64,000 nucleotides of DNA from Metallyticus violacea (lineage: Eukaryota; Arthropoda; Insecta; Mantodea; Metallyticidae): positions 5,037,001 to 5,101,000 of the forward strand of contig CM060831.1 of the NCBI GenBank assembly GCA_030762175.1. The letters run 5' to 3'. Each line of letters begins with the position of its first letter. Position 1 is the stretch's first letter. Shown here piece by piece: positions 9,906 to 22,053 of the stretch. The position numbers were made by a program, and so were the translations under genes. A model generated the notes under the pieces. The model made no database searches. It had not been told where the DNA came from and saw nothing but the letters and a program-made list of their open reading frames with translations.

Positions 9906-10870
9906 CGAGGGGTGTTCAATAAAGAGTACTTTAATTTTTTACAAACATTTCTTGCACTAAAATTTAACTTTACAATATTTTGTTAGTTTAGTATGTAATG
10001 TTTCCATCGCTTTCACTTCCGGTTCCCGACATGTTCGTACAGTAAACTGGTGTTGATGAGCCACGAACAATATGATGCTCTTATATTCTTCTTTCGTCTC
10101 AACAGGTCATATGCATTGTTGCAGGAGACAAGTAAGAGGAATGTAGACACTGCGCTCCAGTTAACATTAACAGTCTTTAAGTGAGAAAATCTTCAAATAA
10201 CATTAAGAAACACCTTTAGAAATTCTGAAAATTTCACTGGGTGGCGCTCACAAAAGTTGCACATGAGAGGTGTTGGTGAACGGTGGGTTCCAAGACGGGT
10301 GCGCGCAATTGAAGATGCGGAGTTTTTTTCAAAGGCAATGAAACTTGGCTATATATTTTCGAACCTGAGAGGAAACAGCAAAACTTTGTGGGGAAATGTC
10401 CACTCCTTTCTCCCCTCCCCCCAAAAAGTGGTTGCTTCTGCTGGGAAACATGTGATCACCTAATTTTTTCGATATTCAAGGAATGGTTTAGCAGCATGTG
10501 GTACCTGCACACACAGCAGAGGTCCTGAAAACTTTACAAGGTCATATCACACAAGTTAAAATGCAACAAGCTGGATGCTGCATCCCGATAATGCATTGCC
10601 GCACATTGCAAAAGCTGTTGCTGAATATCTCACAAAAATCAATGTGACGTGTGTCCTTACTCTGTCTATAGAGCTCTATGTGACATTTTCCTCTTCCCCA
10701 AATTGAAGAGACACTTTCATGGGAGGTCTTTTCCATTATCAGGCTTGCGGAGGTGATTCTGACGAATCTAGCATGTCTTTGAAGACCGGTACAAACGCTG
10801 AGACATGTGCAGCTCATCCAACGAGAACAACTTTTTCAGAAAGTATTTACTGTCAGAATTTTGGTAGACC
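9906..10870 (+). pseudogene. Mariner-like family B remnant (copy 2)
   Basis: Starts after a TA at CGAGGGGTGTTCAATAAAG. N-terminal words EQYDALIFFFRLNR lie near 10060. LHMRGVGERWVPRRVRAIED at 10257 matches the RWVPRLL linker. KVVASAGKHVIT follows near 10430, matching the ASAGKVM motif after the first catalytic Asp, whose segment is deleted. LHPDNALPHIAKAVAEYLT near 10575 corresponds to the second catalytic Asp motif. The C-terminal FEDR-TNAETCAAHP lies near 10780. Numerous frameshifts and an internal deletion make it inactive. A right terminal repeat was not identified. Confidence 0.7.
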
Positions 10871-12029
10871 GGATTTTCTACGACGGACTTGTAGGAGAAG
10901 TCACACAGAGAGTCTTTGGACATATTTTTGAGGAGTATTCGAAGTCAGTAATATGTGGAAAATGACTCAACAACTAAGATCTGGACTGTCGAATAATGGA
11001 ATAAGTGCAAGACATTCTTAAAGTTTCTACGATCGATGGCACATTGTCATAGAAATTTAGACTTGTGTTAAGTTATTTCAAATGTTTTGTTTTCTTCTTA
11101 AAGTGAAGGAAGAAATTTTTGTTTTTGTGGTTTAGCAATGCTGAGTACTTTTTGATATATCTCTTAACATACATTATTCGAAAGTGTAAAAATATTTTGG
11201 GTACTTAATTTAAAACTAGAGATATGAGTTCACTTCCGGTTAAAGTGGTAATATGATTTTTGAGTTTTCAGTTTATGTGTGTTAGCGCACATGAAGTTTC
11301 AAAAGTTATTTGGGTATTGCGAAATGTTTAACGTTCAGCTGTGTATATAAATACTGTGCTTTGTATGGATGCTTTTTAAATTGTGTTATTAAACTCTTAA
11401 AGCTAAATACATTACAGGCAACAAATTTTTGTACCTCACCTTTGAGATGTATCAAACCTTCTTTGATATTAAGTTTTATGTTCAAGAGTATTTCATTTAG
11501 TAGTAGTGCCCCTTCAGGCTTTTATACCCTCGATGCTCAGAGAATATTAAATTCTTTACTTTACCCACGCAAATTTTATAAAACCGTAGCAAATGAACAT
11601 CTTCTTGAAGTTATTTCTTTTTTAGACCTTAGCATTTCATCTCCTTTTAGATGCCGGTTAAATTGGTGATATTACCTAAGAATTCTGCTTTGACATTTGA
11701 TCTTTCTCACTCGCCTTGTTTGCCCTTTGACAGGTGGCAAAATTGTCCTGAGGGATACAGTATGACACTGATGCAAACTGTTGAGAATTAATTGATAATA
11801 TATTATTCTGTAATTAAATGTTTGTATTTATTTATGATGCGACGGTCTTTCCCGGACTATTTCTAGTTCTAGACTCTTTTATAATGATGGTTCTGTTAAA
11901 GCGCATGCGCAGTTTTCATCTGTACGTATTTTCATTTCGACATAGTGATTACTTTCTGAATCAAGCTTATCAAAGTACAAACGATTGGTTAAGGCGCATA
12001 CACATCAGTTATTACTAACACTTAAAAGG
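10871..12029. other. No recognised features
   Basis: A 119-codon plus-strand frame (11310-11669) has no domain I recognise and lies in AT-rich DNA. I do not call it a gene. Confidence 0.4.
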
Positions 12030-13010
12030 TACATTTACTCACATAAGAGTTTTCCATACATTTTTGGTGTCGGCTTATGAAATAAATCATTACCCTCTAC
12101 AGTCCCTTATGAAAAATAGAAACCATTTCTTCACGGATTATTTTTTCGCCATCTAATGTGTCTTTTTGTCTATACATTTTTTTCCTTTAATGATCCCCGC
12201 ACCCAGAGGTAAAAATCACAGGGCGTTAAAACGGAGGACCAGGGGCATACGTTGTTAGCGATGACTCTATCATCGAATTTTTCATGAATTGCACCATGCA
12301 AGGGGAAATTGGCTGTATGTGCAGTTGCAGAGTCCTATTTCCTCACAGTTACTTCACGGAAAAGGGGTTACAAAATATCCAGCACCAAATATGTATCACT
12401 TTTAATTGTTTTTTTTAAATAGTGTCTGTTATTCTCTCGCCGCTAATAGTGCACCACATTCCTATATTTTGATCATGTAGGGGTTCCCCGTGAAGAAGGT
12501 TATGGTTTTCTGAACTTCTGTATCGATTGTTTTGTGAATTAACATACCGATTGAGGGGGGTCAAGGATTCGTGTGTAAAAAAATAGATTAGTGTCGAAAT
12601 CTCCGTTATGCATACTATTCAAAATCCATTTACAAAGCCTACTCCTGCATACAGGGTCACCCGGTTAATTTCTTGCACTACAATACGGTTTTAATTTCAG
12701 TAGCTTTGTAGACGTTCGAACAGAACAATAAGAAACCCATGTTTGGTAAGAAAGACTTTGAAATGATTTTTAGGGGAACGCTCTAGAGCGTTCCAATGTT
12801 TCTTCTGTGACTACTGTGCATGGCTGTGTGTGGTTTTCATTAAAAATAGTTCCCCTTTCACGAATTCATTTATCAACCTGTGAATCGAAATTGCGCTTGG
12901 AAGTTGAATATTCTTGAAACAGTTTCTGTATAACACGAGCTGATTCTGTATGCACGAACGAGTCGTAAATAAATATTTATTGAGTCATATTAATGTATTA
13001 CGCCGATAGT
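12030..13010 (-). pseudogene. DDE transposase family D, long remnant (copy 2)
   Basis: Minus strand. Order from 5' to 3': DSFVHTESARVIQKLF-type N-terminus (near 12960); a LERSPKNHFKVFLTKHG segment (near 12760) matching the HTH region of this Tc1/mariner-related family; FVNGF (near 12640); NRYVNSQNNRYRSSENHNLL (near 12530) followed by IGMWCTISGERITDTI, the segment after the first Asp; then QLHIQPISPCMVQF-type sequence (near 12330), where QQDGATAHTAN is expected; and YAPGPPFLTPCDFYLW-type sequence (near 12230). Almost the whole transposase is traceable, but stops and frameshifts are frequent. Confidence 0.65.
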
Positions 13011-13723
13011 GAATACTTAATACACTGTCACACAACACATGTCCGTAAGTTCCTAGGGTTAATCGTACTGATCTCCCCTCCGGCTTTCAAGCATGGGAAC
13101 GAGACAAGAGCTGTAGAGCTTGGTCAACGGGGGTCAGCTATACGTGGAAAAGTTGTAAATGTTTCGTTTGCTACTTATAGTGTGGATTGTTAACAATTAC
13201 CGTTCGTTCTTTTGGTGAAAGTGAGAAATGTTGGTTTATGTTCTGCTGAGCGGCGTTGTATAAAGCTATGAAACGTCTGTGGCTCATTCCGAAAATTTTT
13301 CATCGAACCTCAGATAATCAGCGATAGCAGTAGCAAGGTATGCTGTCGTAAGCCGTTGCTGAGAATAAACTAAACGCCAGACTCCAGCGAAATTTGAAAG
13401 AATATAGCTTTTCTCCTGTGAGCTTGGTGACAATTGCGAGATTATTTAATGAAACGGTGCGGATCTCGTGGTCATATAGAACGAGATAGCAGCAACTGAA
13501 TAAATAAAGTTGATAGTTTATCAATTATAATTAGTCAAAGTAACAGTTTATTAAATATTATGTGGCCTACATTTATGCCACTTTATATTTTCTTTGTAAT
13601 ACAATTAAGAACTTTTATTAAATTTATGAAATGCGGAAAGACCTATATTTTCTGGCAATTTTATGGCACAAAGATTTACATACAAACATAAAGATGAAAT
13701 TTCCAGTGTAAAATCCACATAAA
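13011..13723. other. No recognised features
   Basis: Moderately AT-rich DNA with no coding or repeat family recognised. Confidence 0.4.
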
Positions 13724-13955
13724 GGGACACTGATTATAACTTGAGATGAAGTGTCAAATTGGGGAAAGGATTTTGTTTTTAAGGAAGGAAATGTTATAGG
13801 TCTAAGTTTAAGCTACATCCCTGGCATTTGACATTTATGAGGACTGAGAAAAAACCTGGAAAAATCCTCAGTCAGGGAGGAAGGTGCTGGCGGAAATCGA
13901 ACCCAAGTTCTCCGCTCATGTATTTGTGCTTTAACGTTTCAGCCACCCATGTCGG
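13724..13955 (-). mobile_element. SINE family I, minus strand, 3' truncated
   Basis: Reverse complement of the family I unit: a tRNA-like head (CCGACATGGGTGGCTGAAAC; box B region GGGTTCGATTTCC), then the body with tcctcagtcctcataaatg and aggtaccc-like words. It stops at the gtgtcc word before the usual ggcgttaaacac tail. It is more diverged than the copies at 28611 and 47581. Confidence 0.75.
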
Positions 13956-14639
13956 AACATTCAGTTTCATTTCTTGTGGTGTAGGCTGATTATTTTCATA
14001 GCTCAGGAATAATCAAACCTTGTACAAAATTCATTTGAACTTTCAGAAAAGTTTATTTTACAATCAAAGTGTCTAGCAAAGATTATACGCTGTTATGTTA
14101 CTAGCACGTCTTTATCGAGTGTGTCTCTTTATTTGACCTTCTCTAAATGTCATACTTATTCTCCTCTTTCGCAGAGTAGGAGTTGTTTAAAAAATTAGGC
14201 GTATATACCAATTTTATGAACAATAATTTCCCAGATAGGGATTAACTGACTTTTTCCATCCTGCAGACAGTCACTATTTGTTTCTGTGGAATGCAAATTT
14301 TTCTCTAATAATGAAGTCACTGTGTCATGCTGGCGCTGGAGGATCGAGCTTATGTAAACACATTTATTGGTCACGTTCGGTCTCGCCGAGATTGTCTATT
14401 GATTTTCTGTGGCCTTATTGGTCGCTTTCCCTCGCGTAATCTTGTATTTCTCGGAAACAGCCGACACGTCACAAACTCCACACGTTTTGTCAGACATCAA
14501 GTGATTGGATATGCATGACGAGTAAATCGCTCTGACATTCTGGTCAATTAGAATACACACAGTCTGAATTCCGAAAGAATGTACCCATGAAAAGATTTAT
14601 GGAAATGTTCTTGAAATCTCTATCGCCTACCTACTAGGC
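13956..14639. other. Possible regulatory stretch with CCAAT-type motifs; otherwise featureless
   Basis: Between about 14360 and 14520 the composition is less AT-rich. Inverted CCAAT words occur near 14367 (attggtca), 14416 (attggtcgc) and 14502 (gattggatatgcat, next to an octamer-like ATGCAT). No TATA box, start site or downstream frame was found, so a promoter role is speculative. Confidence 0.2.
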
Positions 14640-15655
14640 ATTAAAAATTACGCTGAAATATATATATCGAAAATCAGTGAAGTTAGATTATTAGGAATGA
14701 ACTTTTGCTGAAACCCAAAATTTAAAAATCGCTCTAGCGCCTTTAATACTTAACTTTTTGAAACGAAATTCTGTATGTACCATTTAAATGAAATAAAAGA
14801 ATGTTACTGAAAATTAGGGAAATCGAACCATTAGGAGCAGGGGCATACCTCAAAACCAAAACTTTAAACGCGCTTTTGCATTTAATTTTCTCTTTATTGT
14901 TTTAAAATAAAAGAACGAATTAATTCATCATATAAACTTTATTTATAACGATGCATATTTTTTATATTTAACACAATTATCGTCGTGAAGATAGCAAATG
15001 TAAAATATTAACCTAATATATGTTTGAGAATTATATTTGTATGTAAGAGCGCTCTGTATTAACTTCAGAAAACGTTTACGTTACATGTTAATAACATTTA
15101 AATTAAATTTCAAAGCCACTGAAAATCGATGTAACTTTCGACTGTTTTTATTTGTTTAGTACATTGTAATTGTTTTTAAATAGTGACATGTTTTTGTTTT
15201 AATAAAACATATGAACATCTTAAATACACAATGTAACTCGAAACTTTCTGTTATTTCTCTCTATTTTAATGAATGTAAAGATGATATCAAGGGCTCAGTT
15301 CATAAACATGGTTACATTTAAAATGTTTAAAAACACCCACACAGTATAGCTTTATTTATCAGTGGTCATATATTTCATTTAATTGATAGTATACCATTAA
15401 TTTTTGTCGTTCTATCTCAATAAGAAGAAAAATTGTAAAAACGTGGCTTCTCATTTGTAATACTTATAGATTTGAAGGATTCTAATTTTGTTCTATTTAT
15501 TTTTAAAAATTACATTAATTTTACTATATGCATTCATCTTAAAGTATTTTGAAATGAGAAAGAGACAAATCTAGTTAAGTAATTTATTATTTTAGAGAAT
15601 CTAAAATTGCCATATTAACATATCAATCATTTGTTTAATTTTTAGTTAACTAATT
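14640..15655 (-). repeat. Dispersed repeat R1, copy A (inverted)
   Basis: Reverse complement of the copy at 34810-35900. Shared words include gaactgagcccttg, agttacatcgattttca and tatcttcacgac. At the low-coordinate end lie two diverged 140-bp units whose reverse complement reads agcgatttttaaattttggg. No open frame and no RNA polymerase III boxes were seen. The family is unknown to me, and I define it only by its recurrence within this window. Confidence 0.8.
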
Positions 15656-15862
15656 ATTTAAGGGGTGTACTCATAAGTACGTGTTTTACAAATTAGTGAT
15701 CTGCTCTACTTAGTAGTCAATCATTGTCTTCTGCCAGAGTTTAAATGGAGAACAGAACTTTCGCAACATTATGTATGTATTGACAAAATGCCTATTTTGA
15801 TTTGGGAACCATATATCAACAGTACTTTACCATGTTGCCCATTCTATGGCAGAGGGGTAGTA

Positions 15863-17083
15863 GGAGGGTAGGTTCAAAAGTTTCCGGCCTCGCCGATAAG
15901 GATTATCGCCTTCACAAACTTGTCTGGTGTCATGATTTATCTGTTAAGTAACTAATTGCAGCTGTAACTTCCGCTCCGCTATGTTCACTTGTTCAGATGT
16001 AGTTACATAAAGAAGGCTATGTGTAGAGGATTGTGACATGTTCAAAATGGAGTATCGACCTGTTATTAAGTTCTTAACAAAAGAACAACTTACTCCAAAT
16101 GAAATTAAACAGCAACTGGACAGTGTGTATGGGGAAGCATCCCCCTCATATTATACTAAAAGAATGGACCAAAATTTTTTCGAATGAGTCGAGAAAGCGT
16201 TGAAGACGAAGAGCCTGCAGGTCGCCCTTGGAGGTGCTCCCTCCTGAAAACATCGCTCGCTCTTGTGGAAGAAGAAATTATGGAAGACCGGCGGCTCATA
16301 GTTACAGAAATAGTAGCAAGGTTGGGCCTCTCTAAAACAACAGCCCTTCGAATTATTCATGAGCAGTTAAACATGAATAACGTTAGTGCAAGATGGGTGC
16401 CTAGACTTCTTTCCTCAGTCCAAAAACAGCAACGAGTCATCTGCTGTAACACATTTTTGGAGCTCTACCGGGGCAACGGGAGAGAGAGACTCTGCAAACC
16501 ATTGTTACAGGAGATGAAACTATCGTCCTCTATTATGATCCCTTGTCCAAAAGAGAATCAATGGAGTGTCGTATATCAGGCGAAGCACCGCCTCTAAAGG
16601 CCAAAGTCACTCAGTCAACCAAGATGTTCATGGCCACAATCTTTTGGGACCGTGAAGGAATGCTCTTCATTGACTTCAAGGAGAGGAACACCACAATAAA
16701 GGAGAGTACGTGCTTGCACCAAAGAGAAAAGGCGAGGAAAGCTGAGTGGTGTTGTGCGTCTTGTGAAGAAATGTGACTTCAAGGAGATCGACCATCCACA
16801 CTACAGCCCAGTCCAACCTCCCAGTGACTATTTCCTCTTTCAAAACTCAAGAAGGACTTTCGAGTAAGGAAATTTAAGTGTGACGAAGAAGTGATGGATG
16901 CTGTTTATGCCCATTTTACAGACAAGACTTCAGAATATTAGTTTTGGGGGGATTGAAAAGTTAATTCAAAGATGTGAGAAGAGTATTGCAAAAAGGGTAA
17001 CTATATTGAAAAGTGAAATATAGTTTTTGCCTTTATCATACCTATAAAATAGTTAGGCCTGAAACTTTAGGAATCTACCCGCA
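15863..17083 (+). mobile_element. Mariner family A (DD34D), copy 1, near full length
   Basis: Terminal repeats GGGTAGGTTCAAAAGTTTCC and, inverted, GGGTAGATTCCTAAAGTTTC, with TA on both sides. The gene starts at ATG 16047, shared by the other copies: MEYRPVIKFLTKEQLTPNEI (HTH), then MEDRRLIVTEIVARLGLSKT, VSARWVPRLLSSVQKQQRV, GDET (first Asp, codon near 16513), and FMATIFWDREGMLFIDFKER. Frameshifts near 16155 and 16490. Compared with copy 2, two internal deletions remove an EYYAGLLHRL-like stretch and the whole HDNAPVHTA motif with the second Asp. The third motif, SDYFLF, remains near 16826. Inactive. Confidence 0.85.
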
Positions 17084-17509
17084 TATATATGGTTATAAAA
17101 ATACACAGAAGTCAATCTTATTTTTCCTGCAAGTTAAATAAAGAAAACCTTGTCATTATTTCTATTGTTCTTCTCGAGTTCCCCAGTTGTTTCTTCCTCT
17201 AGTTAACACTTTTATATCATCTTTCATTTATCTGCAAAGCCTATGTCGTTCAATTCTAATAACGTAAAATGCATGTCGGCGAAAGATAGCGAGACATATC
17301 GAGTTTCGTTTGTTCTACAAATGACAACGTGGTTTTCATGAAATTAGTTGCTTAACGCTGCACGTTCGACCCAGTCTCATATGTACCACATTTTAATTGC
17401 TATTTGCAGAGCCTTAACACCATGGCTAACTAAAAGTGAAATAATGTGGACACAGTAAGGAAATATACTTTGTTCTGGAAGTTGCAGCAAATGGAGTTTT
17501 GATGAAATA
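17084..17509. other. No recognised features
   Basis: AT-rich spacer between two mariner-type elements. Confidence 0.5.
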
Positions 17510-18114
17510 CGAGGGGCGTTCGGAAATTATTTGCAATAGAAGTTTTTGTACCTTATTTATTACATGGGGTAATAAATAAGTCCCCAATAACTCCCCACCA
17601 ACGTTAACATTTCATAATCGTAGATAGCGGCCTGAATTTTCTCGTTTTTACCAACTTTTTTATCTCCCAGCAAATATTTTGTGTTGACGGAGGAAGACCT
17701 GCTGAAATTCGGACACAACGTCAATGTTCCTGGGAGACCGCGGTGTTGACGAATGTCCATGCTCATATTCTCTGTCGCAGACGAACCCATCAACCCACTT
17801 GTAAACGGTTTTCTGTGCACGAACATTTGACCATATACCGCAGTTACACGTCTATGAATTTGTGTAATTTTGACGCCTTCTTTCCACAAAAACCACCCAG
17901 TCCGTCTTTGCCCATGATAGCGCCTTCTATCTTGTCCACGTCTTTCTCTACTTGACTATAAACGAACATTGTCATTTCGCTACACACTCTGCTTACAGCT
18001 GCCATCTAGCGTACGCATGGAGTATCATTTCATCGCCCTACGAACGCACGTGTCCATAGATTGCGCAGTATTCGTAAAAACCGCTGTTGTAAATAATTTC
18101 CGAAATCTTTTACG
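17510..18114 (-). mobile_element. Internally deleted mariner-like element
   Basis: Flanked on the left by TA. Left end CGAGGGGCGTTCGGAAATTA, right end the inverted CGTAAAAGATTTCGGAAATT, so the terminal repeats are about 25 bp with mismatches near the tip. The minus-strand frame reads LWKEGVKITQIHRRVTAVYG (mariner HTH) and, after a large deletion, KLVKTRKFRPLSTIMKC-like C-terminal sequence. No catalytic motif is left, so this is a non-autonomous derivative of about 605 bp. Confidence 0.75.
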
Positions 18115-18227
18115 AAATTACAGTTATGTCACAAAAACGTATTGCAACCGGTTCAGATATACGTTAGAGATAATTAGCTCATTTGTGATGTACGACATAT
18201 CATCTGTCAGTTAATCGACGTCCTTAG

Positions 18228-18662
18228 AGATTGCAAAAATTCAGTTTTCAGGTATGCCCTCATTACTAATGGTCCGATTTGTTAATTTTCAGAAACTATT
18301 TTTTATACTAATTAAATTGTATATACCGAGTTTCACGACCAAAAACAAATATTGGTGCCGTTAGCCATTTTTAAATTTTGGATTTCTGGTAAACCCCATT
18401 CATAATAATCTGCTTTCACTGATTTTCAGAAAATGTGTTTCTTATTTAATTTAAATGCTGTAAAATGAGTTTTGTTGTGAAAAAATTAATATTGTACTGC
18501 TACAGCGATTTTTAAATGTTGAGCTTCAGAATTCCCCTTATAAATAGTATGATTGCCCTGATTTTCAGAAACTATTTTAATTTACATATTTTAATGAAAT
18601 GTACCGAGTTTTGTTGAAAAAAGCAAACTTTTCGGCCACAAAAATTTGACCCCTAGTGCGTT
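18228..18662 (+). repeat. Dispersed repeat R1, copy B (tandem-unit part only)
   Basis: About three diverged units of 133-143 bp. Landmark words are gttttcaggtatgccc (18245), ggatttctggtaaacccc (18377) and gagcttcagaattcccc (18520), each with a ctgattttcagaaa-type and a taccgagttt-type segment between them. The AT-rich body seen in copies A and C is missing. Confidence 0.75.

Positions 18663-18663
<1 letters not shown>

Positions 18664-18726
<63 letters not shown>
18664..18726. repeat. (CT)n then (AT)n microsatellite
   Basis: About 38 bp of CT dinucleotides followed by about 24 bp of AT dinucleotides. Confidence 0.97.
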
Positions 18727-18734
<8 letters not shown>

Positions 18735-18773
18735 TGAAACATAAAAATAAAGAAACACTATTAACAATGTAAC

Positions 18774-18990
18774 AAATTAACACTAATAATAAAAGTAGAT
18801 AAAGATAAAACACAGAGAAAGAGTCACACTTGAATATGCAAATGGCAAGAAGCTAGACAAGTGAAAGTGATAAAAGTAAATATTGAGTATCGAAGGTAAC
18901 GTTATGCATGGTGACTCTTTCTCTGTGTTTTATCTTTATCTACTTTAATTATTAGTGTTAATTTATATATATATATATATATATATATAT
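18774..18990. repeat. Foldback: 54-bp inverted arms, 83-bp loop, AT tail
   Basis: The left arm (18774-18827, starting AAATTAACACTAATAATAAA) and right arm (18911-18964) are reverse complements with about two differences. The loop is unrelated sequence. An (AT)n run follows to 18990, and another AT run lies about 50 bp to the left. There is no coding potential. It could be a small foldback transposon or an inverted duplication. Confidence 0.85.
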
Positions 18991-19031
18991 CAAGAAGACA
19001 AGCCTTGAAGAACTCAAGCAGTTCGAATATA

Positions 19032-19664
19032 CAGTAGGTACCAAAATTTTATACATACTTCAACCAAAGAAAAAAACAGTGTTAACTAACAAAACTGAAT
19101 TCACACAAACAGAAAATGATGAGCACTTATCATTTTAGACTTTTACAGTTACAACAGTTGCTGAAAATGCCCCCCATCGGCGTCGATACACTTCTGAGTA
19201 CGTTGAACTACTGATTGAGCAACGTTTGCGAAAGTATCCTCAGCGATTACAGCACATGCCGTTTCGATTTCTTCCCGAAGTGCTGCCAGTGTAGTTGGTT
19301 GCTGTGCGAGATCTCACAGATCTGCCCTTGTGAACATCGTATACGGTACCAAGAGTGTCAACTTTGATTTGAATGCGTGCAATTATTACTCGCGTTGACG
19401 ATTCTGTTCTGTACACATGTCTCCATTGCCTTTGAACTTCAACAACATTCTCGGGTTTCTAATAACACTTCAAAATTTCTTTCCGCTATTCAAATGATAA
19501 TCTTGACTCCATTTTGTTGTATCAACGCTAGGTATAACGTAATGTGAGTCACATCTGTTTACAGAACATCATACTGCGCATTACTGTTGTTTTTCGGTCC
19601 AACTTTGAAATATATTAAATAGATATCTACTGTGAAAGTGTGTATACATTTTTGACACCCTCAG
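19032..19664 (-). mobile_element. Family C Tc1/mariner-type, internally deleted copy 1
   Basis: Ends CAGTAGGTACCAAAATTTTA and, inverted, CTGAGGGTGTCAAAAATGTA, with TATA on both sides (TA target duplication or more). The minus-strand transposase keeps decayed N- and C-terminal parts homologous to copy 3. The catalytic centre is deleted. It is 633 bp long and lies about 40 bp past an (AT)n run. Confidence 0.85.
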
Positions 19665-21119
19665 TATAGATACAGGTGCGTCAGATTAACACGGAATAAC
19701 TCTAAGATGTGATTCAGGATATCTATTTGAGTATTTTCTTACGGGGAATGTATGTCTGTAAATGTCTTGTTATCGAGCTAGAGGGTATTAACGTTTTTCA
19801 GAATCGCGTCAGGTTAGATGAAATTCTGCCTAACAGATCCCTCGCGGCATTTATTTTCTGGGGTTCGTTTTGGAATATCGCTTGTGTTCTGTGTTTAGTA
19901 TTGTTTATATATTTGGTGCAACTTTGGTCTATCTAAAAGTTATGTATAGTATTCTCCACTAACGTTTTTGCCCTTCTCCAAGTGATCGAGAGTAATATTT
20001 TAGCCTTCAAAAATAAATAAATAAATAGAGATATCTTCCCTTAGATACAAAGCATTTAGTCTTTTTCGGAGCCGGTTAATCTCGAGCGGTTCACTGGTAA
20101 TACAGCTGTTTCATTTCCGGTGTATCGTTCAGTCACAAAACGCCTTAAAAATCAATTCAATTTCTTAAACTTTTTCGAACATTTGCTCAGTTGAGATACC
20201 CGTGGTATCTGTCTGCTAACAAGACGACGTTAGTTTGAACATTATCGAATCTTTCTGTATCTTATGATGTTCTTAAATAAACCTCGCAAAATGAATACGT
20301 TTTAAGTTTTCTAAATACTTTTCAGCTTTAGGGTACATCTGCTTGAGCGAGCGACAAGTAAAGGGAACGCCTGTCGTATGTGTGTGTGTGTGTTGTTCTA
20401 GTTGTCTGGACTTGCTTTATCCCCTGGAATGGATTTCCCTAGCGACGTTTGTCAAAAGATGCTCGAGATATCTCCAGGCGATCCATTTGATGGGTGCCTA
20501 TTTTATTTGTCAATATTGGAACCGAATCTTTAATATCCAGCCTTCAACTTCTAGAGTCGCATTGAATGTCAGAGGGTTATGATCGACTATTTTATATCGG
20601 ACCGCGTTCGATCCCCGCTATTTAATAACTTAAAACCCTCAAAACACATTTTTTCCCGATATAATTTCTTAAAATTGCGTTTTAAGGACGATGTAAAAGT
20701 GCGTAGGTATTATTAACTCTAAAATCTATTCGCCAGACAGTGAAATTATTGGGAGTTTTAACAATCGCATGAGTGTTGCTTTGTAAAACAAGAAAATGGA
20801 AACAATAGCTTAAATATAAAGTATGCATTCCTTTCTGTAGCCCTGATTACAGATCTCAAAGCATTTGGTGAAAGCTTTTGGAAACATTAACCGTTAAAGT
20901 GGATATTTCCATAAGTCAGGAAACAGTGCCTCGGTTTATAAAATTGCTAAATGCTGTTGGAGCGAAATATTTAAAACAATTTTGAAAACATAAAGATAAC
21001 CCATGTAATGACTGGGCACACACCGGCTGAGTGATATTCCCTGAGCAGAAACTATCAAGACAATAACAAAAATCAAAATACAAAAATTATCACTTTTATA
21101 ATTAACTATCAATGACATG
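19665..21119. other. Mostly featureless; (TG)n at 20378-20393
   Basis: Two 75-79 codon frames have no recognised domain. Near 20600 the words gaccgcgttcgatccccgc resemble a tRNA box B, but no box A or acceptor arms could be matched. Otherwise it appears to be unique AT-rich DNA. Confidence 0.4.
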
Positions 21120-22053
21120 AACTGCTAAAAACTCGGTCCTCCATTGTTCTTCTTTTGGGTGTCTATTCTTGGATACCCTTTATCCAAGTCCTCTGTGGCC
21201 TTTCTCGTTTTCGTGTTCTTATATGCATCATCCTTGACACTGTTTCTTCACCCATTCGTATTAAATGATCGTACCATATCGACTGTCTTGTTAAAATGTC
21301 CTCCATAATATTATTTTTAATTCCTTTTTTGTCTTGTGTTATTTCTGATTTTAAATTTTCGCGACACCCGTGCTTACAGCTTAGTAATCCATTTCCATGC
21401 CAAAAATATAGTTTTTTTTTTATGTATTTTTAAGTTTACATGTTTCTGAACCTTAAAAGCTGTGCCTCTAACAGTCGATTTATAATTTTTTTTTGTTTTA
21501 TTTCTTTATTAATCTTTTTATCCCATAATATAGTATTAAGAGTCGATATTTCAAAATCTTATTTCTTTATTCGTTCTCTAATTTATTTTATAATTTTTTC
21601 CATCATTAGTAATTATAACACCCAAAAGTTTATAATTGTCACTATTAATCACTTTTTTATTTTCAGTAATTAGATTTTGTTTTTCTTCAGTTATTATAAA
21701 ATAAGAATTTCCAAAATGAAACTTTAGACCCTCTTTACATACTCTTCAATGTGCTTTCTACTTATGCATTCTAGATCATCATATTCTTCAGTCATTATTA
21801 TTTGATCATTTACAAATTGCAAAGTGTAAATACTCCTATCATCAACTCCCATATCTCCACATTTCTTCTTCTTCCACACTTTAAAGCATCTTCAATATAT
21901 TTTGAACAATGTTGGAGACAGACCACATCTGGTGACAATATATCTTGTATTATAATTTTTGCTAATTTTTGAAAGTCGCCGTTTTTTAAATGTTCCCAAA
22001 GTTTAATGCATGGAACTGTAACATACACTTTTTCTAAATGCGTAAACAATATA
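21120..22053 (-). pseudogene. Non-LTR retrotransposon reverse transcriptase remnant
   Basis: Minus strand. From the 5' side: LFTHLEKVYVTVPCIKLWEH, which matches the FIDLEKAYDTVPRxKLW motif of non-LTR reverse transcriptases; LFKIYIEDAL-like (here HCSKYIEDALK); IGVFTLCNL and DQIIMTEEYDDLE, where the FADDxVI catalytic box is degraded; KVINSDNYKLLGVIITNDGK-like palm/thumb sequence; and near 21140-21290 RQSIWYDHLIRMGEETVSRM plus RTRKRERPQRTW, the typical C-terminal region. Many frameshifts. The 5' side is cut by the family C element at 22054; a little may continue at 22737-22800. Confidence 0.7.

Noticed and set aside
11310..11669. 119-codon plus-strand frame as a host gene
   Set aside because: No recognised domain, AT-rich composition, no splice or promoter context.
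20590..20640. tRNA box B-like gttcgatcccc
   Set aside because: No box A at the right spacing and no similarity to either SINE family.
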